64,000 nt of DNA from Prinia subflava (Eukaryota; Chordata; Aves; Passeriformes; Cisticolidae). Of this stretch, positions 57,545 to 64,000 are shown piece by piece. A program made the translations under genes and the position numbers. The notes below the pieces were generated by a model, which saw only the letters and a program-made list of their open reading frames with translations, was not told the origin of the DNA and searched no databases. Location of the stretch: contig NC_086266.1 in assembly GCF_021018805.1 (NCBI RefSeq), positions 7,812,001 through 7,876,000 of the forward strand, in the 5' to 3' direction. Position 1 is the first letter of the stretch. Every line of letters begins with the position of its first letter.

Positions 57545-57770
57545 TCTGACTTGTTGTTTACTCACAAGAAATGGTCAGGGGGTGTTGTTCCTGACTGTCC
57601 AACAATGGTTTTCTGTTGGTTTGCTGACCAGTGGAACTTTATTCCTCCAGAACTGTCTATAGAAGAGGATTTTGAAGAATAAATCTCGCTCTCACTCGCT
57701 AAGAAGCCGGGAGTCCTGTCGTTATTTCCATGCTGTCCTTCATACAATAAGCACACCTGACAGCTCCTTT
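57545..57770 (+). mobile_element. Possible solo LTR or LTR end
   Basis: The block reads like the R/U5 end of an avian endogenous retroviral LTR: 'agaataaatctcgctctcac' with an AATAAA at 57679-57684, then 'ccgggagtcctgtcgttatt'. The start, TG...CA termini and target duplication could not be fixed. No viral coding sequence is seen nearby. Confidence 0.4.
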
Positions 57771-58439
57771 CACCGGGATAATGTGGAAGAGGCGCTGGGA
57801 AGCCCCGGGGATCCTGGAGCATCCTCTGGGCTGGGTGGAGCTGCACACATCCCCCGGTTCCTCCCAGCAAATGCCTCCAGCAGCCCTGTCCTGCTCCCAG
57901 CACTTCCCCCGGCCCTCTGGAAGCGGGGAATGGAATGGGAGGGTTTGCTGCAGGCTGGGGACAGCTGAGTTTATTCATGAGCGCAGCCAGAGCCTCATTC
58001 CGCCCGCTGGAATGGGAATTCTGCCTCCGGTGCAGCTGTCAGCGCTGGGGAGCAGGGGCAGGATCTCTGGGATGGGGGATCACCCCAGCACTTCATCCCT
58101 GACTGGTGGTTATCAGGAAAATAACCACCTGGAACCAGTTTCCAGGCTGCTCCCACCCCTTCCCCGTTCCCCCGTGCCCGGCGGGGTCAGAGGTGTCACC
58201 CACGGCCCTTCCCCCGCATCTCCTCATCCTTCGGCACTTGGATCTCCCTGAGACGGGCAGAGGGTGAGGGACATCCCTGCGGCACCCCCTGCTGCCCTCT
58301 GCGGCCACCACGGAGCCGGGAAAGCTCCTCGGGAGCCCCGGGATGTGCAGCTCCTGTCCCCGGCTGCTGCCGGGAGCTGTTTGTCCCGGCTTCAGGAAGC
58401 GTGAAATCCGAGGTGGCAGCTTGACATAGAGCAGCAGGA

Positions 58440-58620
58440 GGGAACGACCTCCCTCCCTCCTTCCCCCCCTCCCTCCTTCCCCTTCCCCTTCCCCTTCCCA
58501 TTGCCCTTCCCCTAACCCTTCCCCTTCCTCTCTCATTCCTTTCCTCTCTCCTTCCCTCCCTTCCCTCCCCTCCCCTCCCTCTGTCCATCCCTCCCCCATT
58601 CCCTCCCTCCTCTCTCCCAG
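58440..58620 (+). repeat. Polypyrimidine (CCTTCC/CCCTTCC) tract
   Basis: About 170 bases with almost no purines on the + strand. It could adopt triplex (H-DNA) structure and yields false arginine/glutamate-rich ORFs on the minus strand. Confidence 0.9.
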
Positions 58621-59339
58621 GATCCATCCTAGTCGTGTCTCTGCTCCCTCTGCCCTCAGGAGGTGCCTCGGGCTGGCCCTGTCCCAAATTTAACCCTTTG
58701 GGCCCCTCTCCTGTGTCCCTTCCCACGGGACGCCCCAGGCCTGGCCCGGCTGCAGTTTGGGGATCCGGCTGTGCCTGCCTGGATTTTCCAGGCTGATTTT
58801 CCAGGCTCTTGTTTTTCTCAGCCTCCCAGGCCCTGCTGTTATTGGCAGTCATCACTTGTTCTCTCCAGGTATGGATTTTTCCAAGAAAAGCCATTTGGTT
58901 TCACACATCCCTGGCACAGGGCAGGAGCAGATCCTGCTGGAGGTGTGAGGAGTGGCAGGAAAGCTCCTGGACTTTCTTCCCGAGCCTCTGGAGCAGGGGG
59001 AGGTTTCCCAGATGAGCACAAGTTTGGGAAGCAGCAACCAAACAGCTCAAGGTGGTTTTATCCTGCCTGTGCGATCAGTTCCTGTGGGATGGGAGGCAGG
59101 GAAGGGGAGGAATACTCTGCTCCTGTTCATCCTCAGGAGCACCGAGATTAAACCCATGGAAGAAATGTCCCAGGAAAGTCTCTCCCTTGCTCAGGCATCA
59201 TTTAGGAACAAGTACTGCAGAGCAGCAGCCATTTTTCTTTTCCCCTGGTTGTTGGTGGGTTTTTCCCAGAAAAAAAATGCCTGGGCAGAGGGAGGTCCAT
59301 GGATTCTTCTCTTCTCCAGGCTGAACAATCCCAGCACTC

Positions 59340-59690
59340 TCGTCCTGTCTCCACAGGAGAGCTCAGAGCCCCTGCCAGGGCCTAAAGGGGCTCCAGGAGA
59401 GCTGCAGAGGGACTGGGGACAAGGGATGGAGGGACAGGACACAGGGAATGGCTCCCACTGCCAGAGGGCAGGGCTGGATGGGAGATTGGGCAGGAATTGT
59501 TCCCTGGCAGGGTGGGCAGGCCCTGGCACAGGGTGCCCAGAGCAGCTGTGGCTGCCCCTGGATCCCTGGCAGTGCCCCAGGCCAGGCTGGAGCAGCCTGG
59601 GGCAGTGGGAGGTGTCCCTGGCATGGCAGGGGTGGGATGGGATGAGCTCTAAAGCCCACCCAGCCCAAACCATTCCATGATCCTGTCACA
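59340..59690 (+). repeat. CR1 LINE 3'-end fragment with short inverted CR1 piece
   Basis: Sense copy from 'gagagctcagagcccctgcc' to 'aaaccattccatgatcctgt'. A short antisense CR1-like phrase ('ttctccaggctgaacaatcc') directly precedes it. Confidence 0.9.
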
Positions 59691-62044
59691 TCCCACCTCT
59701 CCCCTGTGGGGAGACTGAGCCCATCTTTTGGAGTCCAAATATTCCCAGTGCCTCCTGCAGATCCTTGCACTGCCCCCGGCATGACAAACCTGGGCAGTTC
59801 CCGAGCCACAGTAGAGCTCTGGAATATTTGCAGGGAATGCTTTCCCATGGATGATGAATGTTCCCGACGTTTCTCTGCTCTGAAGGGCACCTATGGAGCT
59901 GATAAAGGATTTAATAGAGGAATTTTATCTCTCCTGATAAATTCCCAGCTGGGCTCAATGTTCTGGCAATTCCTTGTGTCCTTCCCATGCTGTGACTTTC
60001 CCAAAGACCTTTTGGTGTTGACACTTTTGGTTCTTTCATCCCAAACTCCTGTCCCCACTACCCTGCATAGTGGCACAGCCCACATGGCCCCATTGCTGCC
60101 CCATATCTCCAGGCCCCCCAATCCCAAATCCATCCTCTCCAGCTATCCCAGCTGTGCTCCCCAGTGGCTGGAATCTGTGATTCCACCTGCCAGGATCATC
60201 CCAGTCTCTGGAATAGCTTTGTCCCCACCCCAATCAGTTTTTTCTCCGTCTGGGTCACTCCTGAAATAAACCCCAGCCTTTTTTTTCTCCTGCAAATCCC
60301 CTCTGTGCCTTTTCCCTCCTGCCCAAAGGATTCTCCGTGGGGCTCCTCTCTTGTTCCTGCTCCCGCCATCTGCTCCGTGCCCTTGCCAGGGCAGCTTCCT
60401 GCTGGAAAGCCGAAGGATCTTGGCTCTGGATCCTTCCCTGGCACACCCAGGGCTCCTTGCTCAGGACCTGAGCTCACACATTCCCTGTTCCAACATTTTC
60501 CTTCAGTGTTTGTTTTGCAAAATATTGGGAGGTTTCCTCTTTTATGTTAAAAAAAAATACAATGAAATTATTTTCATTCTCAAGAGACTGAAATTCCATC
60601 TTTTCTTTGATTCCTGGGGTTTCAGGGATAATCCAGATCTTGGTGGGGTATTTTGGGAACTGCTCCAGACTCCTGGTCCCAGTTTTCCTGCCAGACAGAG
60701 AGTTCTTCATCACTTTTGCCTGGATTTTGATTTCTTTGGATCATGGGATGAGTTTCTACCTTGGGAGCTTCCCCCTGAGCTGATTTCTGGTGCTGAAAAC
60801 TTCCTGGCAAGTTTTCCATGGCTGCTCCAGAAATGCTTCCTCATCTTCTGAGCGAGCGTTATTTAATTCCTCTGCAGTGGGGCTGTTCCTGCATTTTAAT
60901 GGCAGCCACATCCCTCTGCACCTCTTCATCCTAATTTTCCTGGTTTTTTCCTGTGGGAGATGTGGAATTGCTGCAGAATTACACAGCATTAGGCAGGAAA
61001 ATAATCAGGTTTAACCAGGATCTGGGGTCTCTGTCCATCCTCAGTGTCTCTTTCCTCTGCAGGGATTTTTTTTCCAACAAGGAAACTCCTGAGGAGCAGC
61101 CATGGGAAACTTTGGGATGAGGCTCCAAGGCTGTGACAATTTTTCCACAGAGAAATGGGGACAGCGAGGAGCAGGAATAAGGGAGGAGCAGGAAACCCTC
61201 AGGAGAAACAGGGGGAAGTTTGGCCTTGGCCTGGTGAGACAAATCCCAGGGAAACAGGGCTGTTTATCACTAATCAAAAAGCTTGCAAAAGCCACCAGAA
61301 CAGTTTCATTTCCCTGCAGTTTTTAGGAGGGAACTGATGGGGGTTCATTATAACCCATAATAAGTTTTCCTTATGTGGGTAAAGTCCCACTGGATTTTCC
61401 TGGTGTTAATAAAGCAGGAATGAAGTGGTTCAGTCCCTTCCATGCAGACAACAAATCCCTCTTTCCTCTCTCCTGATGAGCTCCATCCATCATTCCTGGA
61501 GCTGCCGGGAGCCACAGGGACCCTGCTCCTGCTGGGCTCCCCCTCCTGCCTGCAGGTGCTGCTGAGAACTTGGGGATGTGCTGGAAATTTCTGTTCCCTG
61601 TCCATTTCCACGGCCCAGTTTGGTTCTCCTTCCCCACCTCGCAGCCTTTTCCTGCCCATCTGGATCACATCCAGGTTTTTCCATTTAACACTGAGCTCTT
61701 CCCTGATTTAGAGTTCCCAGAAAATCCATTGGCCCTGATCTTCATCTCCCAGTAATTGGAAAAAGAAACATAAATCAAACTAATCACAGAGGAGTTAAAA
61801 ATGGGTTTATTTGTCCCAGCTCAGGCTGCAGATTCCCTCTGGGAGAACGCTGGGATCAGTGAAATCCCTGGATGTGTTAAACCAAAGCAGGGTTAAATCT
61901 TTCCTCCTGGCTGGCTGCACCAGGAATGGTTCTGATCCCGTTCTCTCTTTGGACAGGAGAATGAACATTCTGAGGTGTTGGTCTGAACATTCCAGTGATG
62001 CCCTCTAAAACCATTCCTGCTGTGCCTCAGGTGGCACCGTACAG
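59691..62044. other. No gene seen
   Basis: Non-repetitive, moderately AT-rich sequence (60.4-61.4 kb especially). No splice-compatible exon or recognisable protein in any frame. Confidence 0.5.
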
Positions 62045-62440
62045 AGGGATCCTGGAATGGTTTGGGTGGGAAGGGATCTCAAAGTTCATCCCAATTCCAC
62101 CCCTGCCATGGCAGGGACACCTCCCACTGTCCCAGGCTGCTCCAAGCCCTGTCCAGTCTGGCCTTGGGCACTGCCAGGGATCCAGGGGCAGCCACAGCTG
62201 CTCTGGGCACCCTGTGCCAGGGCCTGCCCACCCTCACAGGGAACAATTCCTGCCCAACCTCCCATCCAGCCCTGCCCTCTGGCAGTAGGAGCCATTCCCT
62301 GTGTCCTGTCCCTCCATCCCTTGTCCCCAGTCCCTCTGCAGCTCTCCTGGAGCCCCTTTAGGCCCTGCAGGGGCTCTGAGCTCTCCCTGGAGCCTTCCCT
62401 TCTCACCCCCAGCTCTCCCAGGCTGGCTCCAGAGCACAGA
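62045..62440 (-). repeat. CR1 LINE 3'-end fragment
   Basis: Reverse copy from 'atcctggaatggtttgggtg' through 'ccactgtcccaggctgctcc' to 'ccaggctggctccagagcac'. Confidence 0.92.
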
Positions 62441-62689
62441 AGGACCCAAACAAACCAAATTTTTCCTCTCTCACCTCCATCCCCTCCCCAGCCCTGCTGC
62501 CTTGGGCTGACTCCAGCGGGCCAGGGAGAAACATCCTTGAGAAAGAGTCTGAGGGGGATAAAACACTGTGAGCCCAGAACTGCTCTCCCCAAGCCCCATC
62601 CCCATTCCCCTTCCAATGGATGGATTTTCCTGCTGGCAGCTGGAGTTTCCTGGAGCCTGGAGGAGGGACGTGAGTCCACAGGCAGCCCT

Positions 62690-62732
62690 AAGACAGAGAT
62701 AAGAGATAAGAGATAAGAGATGATAAGATGCG
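62690..62732 (+). repeat. (AGATAAG)n microsatellite forming a GATA-site cluster
   Basis: Four to five AGATAAG units in tandem ('agagataagagataagag' and on to 'gatgataagatg'), each a consensus GATA-factor site. Confidence 0.8.
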
Positions 62733-63689
62733 CTTGGCTCTGATGGAGGTGTTTGGAAACAGATATATTTATCCGGGGGATCCTTCGGGAAGATCAGAAT
62801 TCCTTTTCCTATTCCACATGCCCGTGTCTCCCCTCTCTGGAGCTGCTCCAGCCTTTCCTGCCGGTTTAAAATAAAATCTAATCCATTTCCAATCCCCGCT
62901 CCGGGCCATTAGGGCTCTCCGAGCACGGTTGTTATCGCGCTTGGCTGGCAGAGCATCCCGAAGGATTTAACTCCTGCCGGGCCGGGCGGGAGCATCCCGC
63001 CTCCCGGGACCCTTGGAAAAGCTGAGACCGAGAGACCCCAGGGCTGTCCTGTCCCCTCTCCCAGGCAGTGTCCCAGGGCTGCCGTGAGCGGAGGAGCTGC
63101 AAATTCACAACTTGCAGGGAGGTTTTGTCCCGAAATGCCCCCCAAAAAAGGCAAAATTGGGTTTTATTCCAGCTTTATTTATTTCCAGGGAAAGCAGAGT
63201 TCCTAAAGGGAGCAGAGAATCCAGCCTGTGGTGGTTTGGGAGGATTTCTCCTAAACCAGCAGATGGGGAGGCTCAGATCTGCTCCTGAAATTCCTTCAGA
63301 TCAGAAAAAACCAAAAAAATTTCCATTCTCCTGCATGAAAATCCCACCCAATCCAAATCTTCACAGCCAAGCAAGGCAACCACTCTTTCCGCATGGAACA
63401 TCCCAATTCCTTTGTGGAATGCTGTGAAAGGAGCTCTGAGCTGCTGGGACATTTTAGCTTGGAATCCACGGGTGATGCCAGAGGGAAGCAGCCGAGGCCA
63501 CACTTGGAAAGCAAAACCCCCCCAGCATTCCTGGAGGGATTTGGTTGGAAGGGCTCTTTTCCCCCCCTACAAATCCCAAGGGAAATAAAATCCTTCTTGT
63601 TTCCTTTGCTGGACAATTCCTGCTCATTATTATTTGGGCCAGGTTTAAATTATTCTGTCTCCAGCAGCCGATGGCATTTGCTTCGTGTC

Positions 63690-63785
63690 ATGCAATGTTC
63701 CAGGTAATTAATTGGTGTTTAATTAATTAAGGGATAATGACATTCAATTAAGGGAATGCTGCCACTGGATAATTAATGGCTTCCT
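63690..63785 (+). promoter_or_regulatory. TAATTA-rich candidate element
   Basis: 'ccaggtaattaattggtg', 'tttaattaattaagggataa', 'attcaattaaggga' and 'ggataattaatggcttc' give about seven homeobox cores in 95 bases. Confidence 0.35.
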
Positions 63786-64000
63786 GCTGCTCCAGGAAAG
63801 CTGAGGTGTGGGAAATCAATCCAGGGGACAGCTGAGGGTTCATTCCCTTGGGAAGGAGCTGTGTCCTGGTGATCTCCCATTCCTGCCCCTTCCCAGGACC
63901 AAATTCATGGAAGGAAGCTCTGCCTGGACCTGCCAGGAGCTGCTCCCAAACCTTTGCAGCTGGGAAACACAATGTGAAATCTCTGGGAAGGAGGAAAAGA

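Noticed and set aside
62057..62716. Frames of 180-220 codons over 62.0-62.7 kb and the similar ones at 0.2, 29.7, 38.3, 53.4 and 59.4 kb
   Set aside because: The near-identical translated sequence at several places comes from CR1 3' ends, not a gene family.

Overview
This is nuclear DNA from a bird, most likely a songbird (passerine). The reasons are GT-AG introns, GC-rich CpG-island promoters, many 3'-end fragments of CR1 retroposons of the passerine type, and a very high density of GC-rich minisatellites, as on avian microchromosomes. All recognised genes lie on the + strand. Species and chromosome are inferred; I could not run a search.

Layout. (1) 153-5145: the last four coding exons and 3'UTR of a Rag GTPase gene of the RagA/RagB type, cut by the left edge. 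(2) 5146-8370: intergenic DNA. (3) 8376-13376: KLF8, a Krueppel-like repressor, with a 3 kb CpG island (8.4-11.5 kb) and four coding exons (11552-13376). (4) 13377-20380: KLF8 3' flank holding a CR1 reverse-transcriptase remnant, an inverted copy of the KLF8 upstream region, and a broken copy of the KLF8 last exon. (5) 20490-46345: a second KLF gene whose protein is clearly KLF5-like but is not the classical KLF5 (called KLF5L here). It has a first exon at 21324-21467, an 11-14 kb first intron with candidate enhancers, a possible 48-nt cassette exon, a large activation-domain exon (35800-36697), two zinc-finger exons, and a long 3'UTR containing an array of tandem hairpins. (6) 46346-64000: no gene recognised. 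This part is dominated by minisatellites at 48.1-55.3 kb, CR1 fragments, one possible LTR and several AT-rich blocks that may be distal regulatory elements.

How the genes relate. Rag GTPases act at the lysosome in amino-acid sensing by mTORC1. The two KLFs are nuclear DNA-binding proteins with three C2H2 fingers that bind CACCC/GC boxes. KLF8 carries a CtBP-binding PVDLS motif (repression), while KLF5L carries the SUMO, phosphodegron and PPxY motifs known from KLF5 (regulated activation). Rag next to KLF8 matches human Xp11.21 (RRAGB-KLF8) from memory. The KLF8-KLF5L neighbourhood mirrors the human chr13 KLF12-KLF5 neighbourhood, which suggests an ohnologous pair whose KLF5-like member is absent beside human KLF8. 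This is the main biological point of the window.
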